Part shown: one piece after another, positions 34,309 through 43,586 of the stretch
Layout of the letters: each line of letters begins with the position of its first letter
Numbering within the stretch: position 1 is the stretch's first letter
Assembly: GCF_010730745.1 (NCBI RefSeq)
Contig: NZ_AP022615.1
Coordinates: 992,001-1,056,000 of the forward strand
Origin: Mycobacterium heidelbergense
Lineage (GTDB): Bacteria > Actinomycetota > Actinomycetes > Mycobacteriales > Mycobacteriaceae
Length of the DNA: 64,000 bases
Direction of reading: 5' to 3'
Notes under the pieces: generated by a model
The model's input: only the letters and a program-made list of their open reading frames with translations
Database searches by the model: none
What the model was told of the DNA's origin: nothing
Position numbers and translations under genes: made by a program

Positions 34309-35706
34309 ATGAAGCGTAAACAGCACAACACGAGACGAGACCACCGCTCACGCAACGCCAAGGCGGCTCGTCGCGGCCGTGTCGTCGGCCTCGGCACCGC
34401 GGCCGGCGCGTTCCTGACCGCCACCATGGCCCCGGTAGTCGCCGCACCTCCAGCCGAGGCTGGGGTGCTGGACATGATCATCAACCCGATCATCCAACCC
34501 ATCATGGGCGCCGCCGGCACCGCCGCCACCGCGATGAACGGTATCGGTGCAGGTGCGCTCGCGGGCCTACACACCGCAGCCCTCGAGAGCCTCACCAACA
34601 GCCTCAACGCCAGCGCAGCAGCCTTCCAAGGTATGCATTCGGCCGCCCTAGCCAGCATCACCAACACCCTCAACGCCAGCGCTGCCGCCTTCAACACCGG
34701 CGGACTCAACACCGCCCTGGAAGGCCTGCATGCCAGTGCCGCCGCTGCCTTTAGCGGCGGGGGGCTCAGTGCTGCGGCGGCTAATTCTGCCGGGAACGTT
34801 CAACTGAACAACCTCGTGTACGGCGGCTTCAGCAACGTCTACAACACGATCTACACCGCCGGCCAAACCTGGATCACCAGCCCCACCGGCCAACAAATCG
34901 ACGGAGTCATCAACGCCCCCTTCCTCTACCTGTTCGGGCGCGACCTGATCGGCAACGGCGTCGACGGCTTCACCGGCCCCAACACCTCGCTGATAGGCAG
35001 TCTCGGGCTCAACGGCACCCTCCACGACGGCGGGTTCCTGTTCGGCAACGGCGGAGCAGGCTTGAACGGTACCGCCGCTCACCTCGCCGGCACTGCAGGC
35101 GGCTCCGCGGGGTTAATTGGCAACGGCGGCGCCGGCGGATCCGGCTTTGCCGGCGGTGGCACTGCTGCCCTCGGCGCTAACGGGGGTAGCGGCGGCTTTC
35201 TGATGGGCAACGGCGGTGCCGGCGGCTTCGGCGGTAGCGGCGGCGTCAGCAGCTCCATCACTGTGTACAACGGTGCTGCCGCCGGCAATGGTGGCAGCGG
35301 TGGCTGGCTCTTCGGCAACGGGGGCGCCGGCGGTAACGGCGGCCTCGGTGGTACCAGTAGCACTAACGTCGGCGGTGCAGGCGGTAACGGCGGCGTCGGC
35401 GGTAACAGCGCGATACTCGTCGGCAACGGCGGCGACGCTGGGGTTGGAGGAAACGGCGGGGCTGGCGCCGCGGCTGGCAAGGCAGGTGGCCGCGCCGGTT
35501 TCGCCTACCTGGGTGGCAACGGCGGGATCCTCGCAGGCGACGGTGGCGACGGTGGTATCGGCGGCAACGGCGGTGCAGGCGGTACCGGTGCTGCGGGCGG
35601 TACCGCCGGTCGCTTCGTGAGTAGCGGCACTCCTGGCGGAATCACTGGGCTGCTCGGCCAGGAAGGCGCACCCGGTGCAAACGGCCAAGCAGGCGCACAC
35701 GGCTAG
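34309..35706 (+). CDS. Gene A3: exported PGRS-repeat protein
   Basis: 465 residues. The ATG at 34309 was chosen over an upstream in-frame codon at 34153 because it has the GACAGGAAGG site and gives the MKRKQH start of all sister genes. The leader is slightly longer and more basic (RRDHRSRNAKAARRGR). FGRDLIGNG starts near residue 209. The PGRS part is long and includes Asn- and Ser-containing blocks (FGGSGGVSSSITVYNG). It ends GLLGQEGAPGANG. The gap to B3 is 196 bases instead of 53-83 and contains a unit-specific inverted repeat. Confidence 0.85.
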   Translation: MKRKQHNTRRDHRSRNAKAARRGRVVGLGTAAGAFLTATMAPVVAAPPAEAGVLDMIINPIIQPIMGAAGTAATAMNGIGAGALAGLHTAALESLTNSLNASAAAFQGMHSAALASITNTLNASAAAFNTGGLNTALEGLHASAAAAFSGGGLSAAAANSAGNVQLNNLVYGGFSNVYNTIYTAGQTWITSPTGQQIDGVINAPFLYLFGRDLIGNGVDGFTGPNTSLIGSLGLNGTLHDGGFLFGNGGAGLNGTAAHLAGTAGGSAGLIGNGGAGGSGFAGGGTAALGANGGSGGFLMGNGGAGGFGGSGGVSSSITVYNGAAAGNGGSGGWLFGNGGAGGNGGLGGTSSTNVGGAGGNGGVGGNSAILVGNGGDAGVGGNGGAGAAAGKAGGRAGFAYLGGNGGILAGDGGDGGIGGNGGAGGTGAAGGTAGRFVSSGTPGGITGLLGQEGAPGANGQAGAHG

Positions 35707-35726
35707 CCGGGGATAGCCATTAGCCG

Positions 35727-35781
35727 TGGCGCGTTCATCGATGTCACAGACCTCGAAACCGAACCTACAACGAACGCGCCA
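35727..35781. repeat. Unit 3-specific inverted repeat between A3 and B3
   Basis: Arms TGGCGCGTTC and GAACGCGCCA, ten perfect pairs separated by 35 bases. It lies in about 130 bases absent from the A-B gaps of the other four units. It could be an insertion scar, a processed hairpin or a recombinase-related site; there is no direct evidence for any of these. Confidence 0.55.
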
Positions 35782-35902
35782 AGCCGTTCAGCTGGACTAA
35801 GACCCCAGACGAACCCCTCGCAAAATCAAACCTAAATCCATCAACAACACGCGACACCAGTCTACGAACAGCCAGACCACGGACAGCAAAGGAACGATAC
35901 GC

Positions 35903-37210
35903 ATGCAACAGCTCGCAGCCAGCCGGCCCCTCGTAATCGCAGGCGCCGCCGCAATAGGCGCCAGCCTAATCGCTTTGACACCGACGGTCGCTAACGACCT
36001 CGCAGCGGACGCCCAGCGCAGCACGGTGATTATTCAGCACCACGCTATAGAACTCGCCGACACCGTCGCCAACCCGATCCAGACCTGGGTCGACACCTTC
36101 AGTACGTTGGGGATCAATCTGCAGGCGCTGTGGGCGCAGTTTCAGGCGGTGCCGTTCGCCTTATCGCAGCAGCTCGCGGCTAACTTTCTGCAGTACGGAG
36201 TCGATTATGTGTCGGCATTCCAAAACGCCGCCATCGCCGCTGATGCCCAATTCCTGAACACTGGTAGCTCCGCCTATTTTGTACCAGGTCTCGAGCTAGC
36301 AGGAACCGAACTGATGTCAGGCCAGATCGCGAAAGGCGTCACTCAATTATACAATACGGTGTGGAACCTTCCGATCACGAATATAGGATATAAGCTATTT
36401 CCACTTCTGAATCTCCCTGGCTACATTCTCCAGAATGCGACAAACTTTTCTAACAGCATGGCAGAAACAGGTGTACCGGCTTTCGTTCTTCAAACTGTCT
36501 TTGGTATACCGGGCAATTTCTCGACCGCGCTGGGAAATGGCCTTCAAGCCGTGTATGACTCGTTCACGGCCGGTGATCAATTGGGCGCCGTGATCAACGC
36601 TATTGACATTCCAGGCGAAATAGCCAACTTGGTTCTCAACGGCACATATAATGGGTTCGATGGGTATAGCGAAGGCATCTTCAGCGCCGCTCCTGGGGGC
36701 ACTAACGGGCTAGTGCAACTGCTCACATCCGGGGGGCCCCAGATATTTGCAGCCGATATGGTTGCTCCGAATGCCCAGAACATTGTGCAGGGCGGAAGTA
36801 TCGCGACGGCGTTCGGGAACTTTGTGAACACGCTGAACTTTTGGAACCCGGCGACCACGAGCTGGCCTACCGTGCAGAGTCTTTTCGATGGCATTCTTGG
36901 CGTCTTTCGCTATGTCCTCGAGGACATCGGTGGCGCACCCGCCGCGGCGGCGAATGGAAGTGGCTTTGCGGCTTTGGCGCCGGCGGCCAGTAGTGCCATG
37001 GCTGGTCTGTCGGGTGGTTTGCCTGGTTTGTCGGCTGGTGTGTTGAAGGCGTTTGATCCGGCGGCAGTGACCAATATTGCGGGGTCGTTGGGTCCGTCGT
37101 TGGCGGCGGAGGTCGCGGGATCATTGGGGGCGAATCTGGCGGGGTCGTTGGCGACAACCCTGTCGGTCGACCTCTCCAAGGTTGCGCTGCACATCCTGTC
37201 GGCGCTGTAA
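35903..37210 (+). CDS. Gene B3: exported protein of unknown function with AT-rich middle
   Basis: 435 residues: MQQLAASRPLVIAGAAAIGA signal segment, VANPIQTWVDTF, ALSQQLAANFLQYGVDYV, and the shared 61-residue end with LPGLSAGVLKAFDP. The central part (about residues 130-300) is poorly conserved and its DNA (about 36300-36700) is clearly richer in A/T than the flanking ends, with codons such as TTA, ATA and TCT that are scarce in neighbours. This suggests the middle was acquired or relaxed while both ends were homogenised. It retains VYDSFTAGDQLGAVINAIDI and PNAQNIVQGGSIATAFG. Confidence 0.82.
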   Translation: MQQLAASRPLVIAGAAAIGASLIALTPTVANDLAADAQRSTVIIQHHAIELADTVANPIQTWVDTFSTLGINLQALWAQFQAVPFALSQQLAANFLQYGVDYVSAFQNAAIAADAQFLNTGSSAYFVPGLELAGTELMSGQIAKGVTQLYNTVWNLPITNIGYKLFPLLNLPGYILQNATNFSNSMAETGVPAFVLQTVFGIPGNFSTALGNGLQAVYDSFTAGDQLGAVINAIDIPGEIANLVLNGTYNGFDGYSEGIFSAAPGGTNGLVQLLTSGGPQIFAADMVAPNAQNIVQGGSIATAFGNFVNTLNFWNPATTSWPTVQSLFDGILGVFRYVLEDIGGAPAAAANGSGFAALAPAASSAMAGLSGGLPGLSAGVLKAFDPAAVTNIAGSLGPSLAAEVAGSLGANLAGSLATTLSVDLSKVALHILSAL

Positions 37211-37238
37211 GCCCCACCATTTCGTTGTTGCTGCGGTG

Positions 37239-37274
37239 GTGTGCCGGCGGCCCGATCAGCGGTCGCCGGCATAC
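37239..37274 (+). terminator. B-C intergenic hairpin, unit 3
   Basis: Left arm GTGTGCCGGCGGCC, loop CGATCAGC, right arm GGTCGCCGGCATAC. All 14 positions still pair, two of them as G-U, so the left-arm changes relative to unit 2 preserve the RNA stem. Confidence 0.6.
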
Positions 37275-37380
37275 GCCCGGGTGTGGGAGGTATCACGATG
37301 ACCGGGATCTGGTGGGTGGCGCCCGGGTGGTGGTGTGGCGCTAACCCCGTACCACCAGCGGGTATGACAGGCAGTCACTG

Positions 37381-38448
37381 ATGTCTGTGGGCTGGCGAGA
37401 GTGGGATGACGAAGACACCACCGACGAGGTCCTGGGCGCTACCGGTATCTGGCTCATCCCACGAACACGCCCAGTGCTCGCGGAGCCCAGATGCCGAAAC
37501 GTCACCATCAGCACCGGTCGCGACGCGCGCGCGGATGCTGTCCTGGCCGCGGAGTGTCAGGAGGTGCTGGAGTGGGCCCAAGCACGCATCGACGAACTGA
37601 TCGGTCTAGCCGAGGCCAAAGAACACTTCACGACATGGCGCACCGCCCTACAAAACAACCACCGTGTCGAGCACGGTGGCGCAGTGACCTCCTGCCGAGA
37701 AAACCACATGGTGTTCCTCGGCGCACCGGGCACAGCCAAAAAAACGTTCGCCCGAATCATCGCTGAAGTGCTATTCGGGTTAGGCACCCTCACCCGCCCA
37801 CAAGTCACCGAGATCACCGCCCACGACATCGTGGTAGACGATCCTTCACACAGCGCCGCCAGAATGAAAACCGTGTGCGACGACGCGCGTGGTGGGGTGT
37901 TGTTCCTCGACGACGCCCACCAGTTGGTCCCCCACACCGAAAGCCTCTCCTGGGGTGGGGATGTGATCGCCGCCCTGCAGGCGTGCGTGGCGGATTACCG
38001 CGGCGAGCTGGTCGTCATTCTCGCCGGCCACCCCACCCCCATGCGGGAGTTCTTGACGGCTCATGCGGGGCTGGCCGGTCGATTCCCCCACACCGTGGCT
38101 TTCACCAGCCCCACCCCCGACGACATCGTGGCTCTCGGGCACCGCTTAGCCGGCAAGGAAAACCTCCACGTCGAAGACACGGCATGGGAACTACTCCACA
38201 CCGAAGCGGCCCGGTTGCGGTCGATCCCCTACGGCCACGGCACGCTGCTCGACGTCGCCGGCAACGCCCACTACGCATGTGACGTGATTCTGACGTGTCG
38301 GCGTGCACGACTACGCCGACTACACCGACTCGCACCCCACCGCCGCGACCTCGAACACCTCCTCCACACCAACCCCAGTGCCCTCCACGCCAACACCACC
38401 GACATGCAACGCGCCCTCACCGCAACACACCCAGCCGTGACCACCTAA
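37381..38448 (+). CDS. Gene C3: EccA/CbbX-like AAA+ protein with altered Walker A and B
   Basis: 355 residues. It shares GAPGTAKKT and differs from all other copies in Walker B, which reads LFLDDAH, so the catalytic Glu is Asp. Pore-loop position VVDDPS; sensor-2 site GNAHYACD. The C-terminal segment CRRARLRRLHRLAPHRRDL matches C1. If the module is an ATPase at all, this copy should be the weakest. It has the shortest N-terminal linker, with three residues missing in LQNNHRVEHGG. Confidence 0.85.
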   Translation: MSVGWREWDDEDTTDEVLGATGIWLIPRTRPVLAEPRCRNVTISTGRDARADAVLAAECQEVLEWAQARIDELIGLAEAKEHFTTWRTALQNNHRVEHGGAVTSCRENHMVFLGAPGTAKKTFARIIAEVLFGLGTLTRPQVTEITAHDIVVDDPSHSAARMKTVCDDARGGVLFLDDAHQLVPHTESLSWGGDVIAALQACVADYRGELVVILAGHPTPMREFLTAHAGLAGRFPHTVAFTSPTPDDIVALGHRLAGKENLHVEDTAWELLHTEAARLRSIPYGHGTLLDVAGNAHYACDVILTCRRARLRRLHRLAPHRRDLEHLLHTNPSALHANTTDMQRALTATHPAVTT

Positions 38449-39713
38449 CCAACGACTGCCCGCGGCCATAGAGGACCCCCGCCGGTATCGCTAGTGACCA
38501 TTGCGGACGGACTGGGGGGTCATCGTCACAGCCTGGTATGCCGTCACAGCGGCCAGGAGAGTGCCGGTCCTTACCGGGCCGGCGAACTGTACGTACCTAT
38601 GAAGAACCTGAGTCCGCAGGGTTTTCGATGCACATTTGCCGATCACTTCGGAAACACACCGTCCAGCAATCCTCAAAAAGTTGTAAAAACACTGTTAGTG
38701 TCGCTGTTGCTGCACACATCAGCAACATCTTTCCGACATTGCGATAGTTCAGTTTGAAAGTACCTGCCGGTAACAAGCCCGGCCCGTACCCACCCCCCAC
38801 TCACGATAGCTGCACCCATTACCATTAGGCTTTTTGGCACGGAGTACAGCGCATTACTGAGTTTGCTGTTGCTGGCTTCGCCAGTATGCATCCGACACAT
38901 CGTCCTAACCCGATGCCACCGGGAGCCAAACTTACTTTTTCTCAGGATCACCCTCAGCCGTCGCGATTCCTCTGCCCGACCCGACCCGTGTTGTCGTCTA
39001 GGTAGACCCCTCCAACAACACCCGTCACCCCGGCCAGCCCGCGGTGGCCATCGCCCTCGATTCCCGCGTCATCCACACTGCACCGGCCCACACGAAGACA
39101 AGACACCCACTACCCACGCCGGCCAGTAGGGGACACCGAGAAGCGGGCCGCCCACTCACCCGGGCAACAGGGCAAGACCCCCTAATTACGCTGCCCTCAA
39201 AGACGATCGCCGAGAAACGTCTTCATCAACACCGACGAGACTCCCACACCTCGCTGGCCCGCCGGCCCGGCCGCACCCGCCTCCCAGACCCTCCCGATCG
39301 CGGCCCCCACCCCGATGGCGACGTTCCCTTACCGCGCCACGAGCCTCGGCATGTAACCGCCAACACAGCCACACAGCCGCCGGGTCGATACTCGACGATG
39401 CCACCCCCATCTCGTGAGGGCAACGAGCAGAAATACCACCAAACCTGAGGCATGTCAGCGCCCGCAAGCATTTTCGAAAGGCCAATAATTTTCGGGGCTA
39501 TTTAGACGGATTCTTTTGCTGCCAATTTCCTCTCACCACAACCAATTGCCCAGTGTATTGCGCGATTTTCTCGACGTAATTCATAGGTATGTTCACCTCT
39601 GTTACCAGCCAGAAACACAGGGTGAACCAGATCAACAACGGCCAGTACCTGGTTTTTTCTCAAGTACGGGCTCGGACACCTCGTTTTATCGGTCATGACA
39701 GGAAGGCGCGCAG
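38449..39713. repeat. Unit 3/4 spacer (C3 to gene A4)
   Basis: 1.27 kb with no convincing gene. Unit 4 edge GCGGACGG at 38503; the segment for KNLSPQGFRCTFADHF at about 38600; the 35-base box at 38743-38777; the integrase 5' remnant at 39421-39471 (minus); candidate promoter region 39556-39596; GACAGGAAGG before 39714. It lacks the block of about 100 bases (GAGGACCAGCCAG region) present in spacers 1 and 2. Confidence 0.75.
38743..38777. promoter_or_regulatory. Conserved 35-base box, unit 4
   Basis: GATAGTTCAGTTTGAAAG then TACCTGCCGGTA and ACAAG, identical to unit 5. ATCAGCAACAT lies upstream at the conserved distance. Confidence 0.4.
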
Positions 39714-41033
39714 ATGAAGCGTAAACAGCACAACATGAGGCGAGACCGCCGCAACGCGAAGGCGGCGAGCCGTGGCCGTGTCGTCGGCCTGGGTACCGCC
39801 GCCGGCGCATTCCTGACCGCCACCATGACTCCGATAGCCGCCGCACCCCCGGCTCAGGCCGGGGTGCTCGACCTGATCATCAACCCGATCATCCAACCCG
39901 TGATGGGCGCCGTCGGCACGGCCGCCGCCGCGGGTACCACCGCGATCAACGGTATCGGCGCGGGCGCACTCGCGGGCCTTCACACCGGTGCCCTCCAAGG
40001 CATTACCAACAGCCTCAACGCGAGCGCGGCGGCCTTCCAGGGTGTGCATTCGGCCGCCCTGGCCAGCATCACCAACAGCCTTAACGCCAGCGCCGCCGCC
40101 TTCAACCCCGGCGGACTCACCACCGCCCTAGAAAGCCTGCATGCCAGCGCCGCCGCTGCCCTCAGCGGTGGAGGGCTCAGTGCCGCTGCGGCTAATTCTG
40201 CGGGGAACGTTCAGCTCAACAACCTCGTATATGGCGGCTTCAGCAACGTCTACAACATGATCTACACGGCCGGCCAATCGTGGATTGCCAGCCCCACCGG
40301 CCAACAAGTGGACGGGGTACTCAACGCGCCGTTCCTCTACTTGTTCGGACGCGACCTGATCGGCAATGGCGTCAACAACTTCACCGGCCCCAACACCACG
40401 CTGATAGGCCAGACCGGGCTCTTCGGCAACCTGCAAAGCGGCGGATTCCTCTTCGGCAACGGCGGAACCGGCGCCGCCGGAACCGCCGCACATCCTCTCG
40501 GGTTTACCGGCGGGGCCGCCGGACTGATCGGCAACGGCGGCAACGGCGGCGTCGGTTTCCCTGGCAAAGCCGGGGTTCCCACTAGCAATGGTGGTGCCGG
40601 CGGTGCCGGTGGCTTGCTGATGGGCAACGGCGGCGCCGGTGGTGCCGGCGGTGCTCTCACCGCTGGCTACTTCGATGCCGCCACTGGAGGTGCTGGCGGC
40701 TCCGGTGGTTTGCTGTTCGGCAATGGAGGTGCCGGCGGTGCCGGCGGCGGCGTAGGCGCCGGCGCCCCCTATGCCAGCGCCGGCACCGGTGGTGCCGGCG
40801 GTAATGCCGCCTGGCTGGTCGGACACGGCGGTGCGGGCGGCGCCGGCGCTGCCGGTCCATACGGGGGTAGCGGCGGTAGCGGTGGTTTCAGCGGGCTGCT
40901 GGCCGGCAACGGCGGTGCCGGCGGCAATGGCGGTTTCGGCAGTTACGCCGGCTACGGCGGGCGCGGTGGTGTTGGTGGTCTCGCGGGGATCCTCGGCGCG
41001 AAGGGTGCGGCTGGAATCAAGCCCACCAGCTAA
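39714..41033 (+). CDS. Gene A4: exported PGRS-repeat protein
   Basis: 439 residues. Basic leader MKRKQHNMRRDRRNAKAAS, signal segment and AQA cleavage site, then LDLIINPIIQPVMGAV (Leu for Met relative to the others). Helical repeats as in A1 with ESLHASAAAALSG. FGRDLIGNG from about residue 211, linker NNFTGPNTTLIGQTGLFGN, then a PGRS part with several GGAGGAGG blocks, ending GILGAKGAAGIKPTS, which departs from the GLLGQ ending. Gene B4 follows after 57 bases. Confidence 0.85.
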   Translation: MKRKQHNMRRDRRNAKAASRGRVVGLGTAAGAFLTATMTPIAAAPPAQAGVLDLIINPIIQPVMGAVGTAAAAGTTAINGIGAGALAGLHTGALQGITNSLNASAAAFQGVHSAALASITNSLNASAAAFNPGGLTTALESLHASAAAALSGGGLSAAAANSAGNVQLNNLVYGGFSNVYNMIYTAGQSWIASPTGQQVDGVLNAPFLYLFGRDLIGNGVNNFTGPNTTLIGQTGLFGNLQSGGFLFGNGGTGAAGTAAHPLGFTGGAAGLIGNGGNGGVGFPGKAGVPTSNGGAGGAGGLLMGNGGAGGAGGALTAGYFDAATGGAGGSGGLLFGNGGAGGAGGGVGAGAPYASAGTGGAGGNAAWLVGHGGAGGAGAAGPYGGSGGSGGFSGLLAGNGGAGGNGGFGSYAGYGGRGGVGGLAGILGAKGAAGIKPTS

Positions 41034-41090
41034 TTCCACAGATCGCGTTTTCAGACATCCGGTTCATAGACCAGTAAAGGAACTCAGCTC

Positions 41091-42344
41091 ATGCAACAGC
41101 TAGCAGCCCTTCGGCCTCTCGTCACCGCGGGCGCCGCGGCGATAGGTGCCAGCGTGATCGCCCTAACCCCAGCGATCTCCAACGACATCGCATCCGACCT
41201 GCAGCACAGCGCTGCCACTATCCAGCAGCGCGCGGTAGAGCTGACCGATTACGTCGCCAACCCCATCCAAACCTGGATCAACACGTTCGAGGCGGCCGGC
41301 ATCAACCTCCAGTCACTCGCCGCGCAATATGCACAGCACCCCTTCCCAGTACCGCAGCAGATGGCCGCCAACTTTTTACAATACGGAGTCCAGTACGTGA
41401 CGCCATACACGCAGGTCGCAAACAGCGCTGTCAATTTCTTCCTCGGGACTGGCACGAACGATCTCGTGCCGCTCCTGCAAGCCGCGGCGGTGGCGGCGTC
41501 GGCGGGCCAGATCTCGACCGCAGTGCTCGACGTGTACAACGCCGTGTTCGGAAAACCGATACTCGACTTCGGAGCGCCACTCGAAACGATTCCGCAGATC
41601 CTTAACCCCATTACGCAGAATCTCGCGAACACGAGTAGTTACCTGACAACCACCGCTCTACAGAATGTCGGTGCAGTAGTTACGATTAATCTTCCCCAAT
41701 CGTTGGAGCAGACGCTCGGCACGAGCCTGCAAAATGTTTACAACTCATTCGCGGCCGGAGATCCGGTGGGAGGATTGATCAATGCGGTCGATATCCCCGG
41801 CGCATTGACAAACACATTCCTCAACGGTCTTCCGCAAGCAAACGGCACCTACAGTGAAGGCCTGCTTAGTGCTGGACAATATGGCCTTGTTAAGGCAATT
41901 GGAATAACCACCGCCCAGGGGCTTGCGCAGAAGATCGTCGCTCCCAAGGCCCAGAACATCATGACCGGCGGCAGCCTGTCGTATGCGTTGGGGCAGCTGC
42001 TGAACCTGGTGACGACGGGCTTTCCCACCCCGCAGACCATCGTCAACAATGCGGTGAATTTGTTGCAATATCTTTTCGCCAACCCAAGTGGGGCGGCCGC
42101 CGGCGCTGTTAACGTGGGCAACTTCGCAGCCCTGGCCCCGGCAGCGAGTGCCTTGCCTGGTTTGTCGGCTGGTGTGCTCAAGGCGTTTGATCCGGCGGCG
42201 GTGACCAATATTGCTGCGTCGTTGGGTCCGTCGTTGGCCGCAGAAGTCGCAGGGTCGCTGGGGGCGAATCTGGCGGGGTCGTTGGCGACAACACTGTCGG
42301 TCGACCTCTCCAAGGCGGCGCTGCACATCCTGTCGGCGCTGTAG
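41091..42344 (+). CDS. Gene B4: exported protein of unknown function
   Basis: 417 residues, the shortest B protein. Signal-like MQQLAALRPLVTAGAAAIGA, VANPIQTWINTFEAAGINLQ, VPQQMAANFLQYGVQYV, NPITQNLANTSSYLTTT, LQNVYNSFAAGDPVGGLINA and the shared end, with one Val-to-Ala change (SKAALHILSAL). From about residue 270 onward it is nearly identical to B5 (FPTPQTIVNNAVNLLQYLF), while the region at 120-200 differs. AAAGGAA precedes the ATG. The hairpin at 42373-42408 separates it from C4. Confidence 0.82.
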   Translation: MQQLAALRPLVTAGAAAIGASVIALTPAISNDIASDLQHSAATIQQRAVELTDYVANPIQTWINTFEAAGINLQSLAAQYAQHPFPVPQQMAANFLQYGVQYVTPYTQVANSAVNFFLGTGTNDLVPLLQAAAVAASAGQISTAVLDVYNAVFGKPILDFGAPLETIPQILNPITQNLANTSSYLTTTALQNVGAVVTINLPQSLEQTLGTSLQNVYNSFAAGDPVGGLINAVDIPGALTNTFLNGLPQANGTYSEGLLSAGQYGLVKAIGITTAQGLAQKIVAPKAQNIMTGGSLSYALGQLLNLVTTGFPTPQTIVNNAVNLLQYLFANPSGAAAGAVNVGNFAALAPAASALPGLSAGVLKAFDPAAVTNIAASLGPSLAAEVAGSLGANLAGSLATTLSVDLSKAALHILSAL

Positions 42345-42372
42345 CAGCCCCTCCTGTTGTTGTGGCTGCGGT

Positions 42373-42408
42373 GTGTGCCGGCGACCCGATCAACGGTCGC
42401 CGGCACAC
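42373..42408 (+). terminator. B-C intergenic hairpin, unit 4
   Basis: Arms GTGTGCCGGCGACC and GGTCGCCGGCACAC, loop CGATCAAC. The third pair is G-C where units 2 and 5 have A-T: both sides changed together, a compensatory substitution supporting a functional RNA or cruciform stem. Confidence 0.65.
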
Positions 42409-42509
42409 CACCGGGGCGTGGGAGGTACCTCGATGACCTGGTTGGTGGCGTCCGGGTGGTGGTGGGGCGCTAATCCCTCACTGCCAGCGGGCATGTCCGG
42501 TGGTTGCTG

Positions 42510-43586
42510 ATGTCTGTGAGCTGGCGAGAGTGGGATGACGAAGACACCACCGACGAGGTCCTGGGCGCTACCGGTATCTGGCTGATCCCACGAACACCCC
42601 CGGTGCTCGTGGAGCCCAGATGCCGGATCGTCACCACCAGCATCAGTCGCGACGCGCGCACGGGAGTTGGGCTGGCCGCGGAGTCTCAGGAAGTCCTGGA
42701 GTGGGCCCAAGCACGCATCGAGGAATTGATCGGTCTAGCCGAAGCCAAAGAACACTTCACGACATGGCGCACCGCCCTACAAAACAACCCCCACCATCAT
42801 CGTGTTGAGCATGGTGGCGCGGTGACCTCCTGCCGGGAAAACCACATGGTGTTCCTCGGCGCACCAGGCACAGCGAAAAAAACGTTCGCCCGAGTGATCG
42901 CCGAAGTGCTGTTCGGGTTCGGTGTAATCACCCGCCCGGAGGTCACCGAGATCACCGCCCACGACATCACTAGGGATGATCCTTCACACAGCGCGGCCAG
43001 GATGAAAACTGTGTGCGACGACGCCCGCGGTGGGGTGCTGTTCCTCGACGAAGCCCACCAACTAGCCCCCCACACCGACAACCCCTCTCTCGGTGGGGAC
43101 GCGCTCACCACCCTGCAAACCTACGTCGCGGATTACCCCGGCGAGCTGGTGGTCATCCTCGCCGGCCACCCCACCCCCATGCAGAACTTCCTCACCACCC
43201 ATGCCGGGCTGGCCGGCCGCTTCCCCCACACCGTGGCCTTCACCAGCCCCACCCCCAACGACATCGTCACCCTCGGGCACCGCCTCGCCCGCAAAGAAAA
43301 CCTGACCATCGAAGACACCGCATGGGAACTACTGCGCACCGAAGCAACCCGACTGCGATCCATCCCCCACGGCCACGGCACACTGCTCGACGCCGCCGGC
43401 AACACCCACTACGCATGTGACGTCATCCACACCTGCCAACGCACACGACTACGCCGACTCCACAAACTCGCACCCCACCGCCGCGACCTCGAACACCTCC
43501 TCCACACCAACCCCGGCGCCCTCCACGCCAACACCACCGACATGCAACGCGCCCTCACCGCAACACACCCAGCCGTGATGGCCTAA
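42510..43586 (+). CDS. Gene C4: EccA/CbbX-like AAA+ protein
   Basis: 358 residues from the ATG at 42510 (MSVSWREWDDED). P-loop GAPGTAKKT, Walker B LFLDEAH, pore-loop position TRDDPS, arginine finger GRF, sensor-2 site GNTHYACD. The DNA from about 43000 to the stop is nearly identical to the same part of C5, including the runs rich in CACCCCCAC, whereas the N-terminal halves differ more. That pattern points to recent exchange between neighbours. It ends HPAVMA. Confidence 0.85.
   Translation: MSVSWREWDDEDTTDEVLGATGIWLIPRTPPVLVEPRCRIVTTSISRDARTGVGLAAESQEVLEWAQARIEELIGLAEAKEHFTTWRTALQNNPHHHRVEHGGAVTSCRENHMVFLGAPGTAKKTFARVIAEVLFGFGVITRPEVTEITAHDITRDDPSHSAARMKTVCDDARGGVLFLDEAHQLAPHTDNPSLGGDALTTLQTYVADYPGELVVILAGHPTPMQNFLTTHAGLAGRFPHTVAFTSPTPNDIVTLGHRLARKENLTIEDTAWELLRTEATRLRSIPHGHGTLLDAAGNTHYACDVIHTCQRTRLRRLHKLAPHRRDLEHLLHTNPGALHANTTDMQRALTATHPAVMA

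Noticed and set aside
39044..39448. Plus-strand open frame of 134 codons in the unit 3/4 spacer
   Set aside because: The equivalent frame is interrupted by stops or frameshifts in the other spacers and its composition is Pro/Arg/His-rich as in random GC-rich DNA. It may be a relic of a lost gene, but nothing identifiable.
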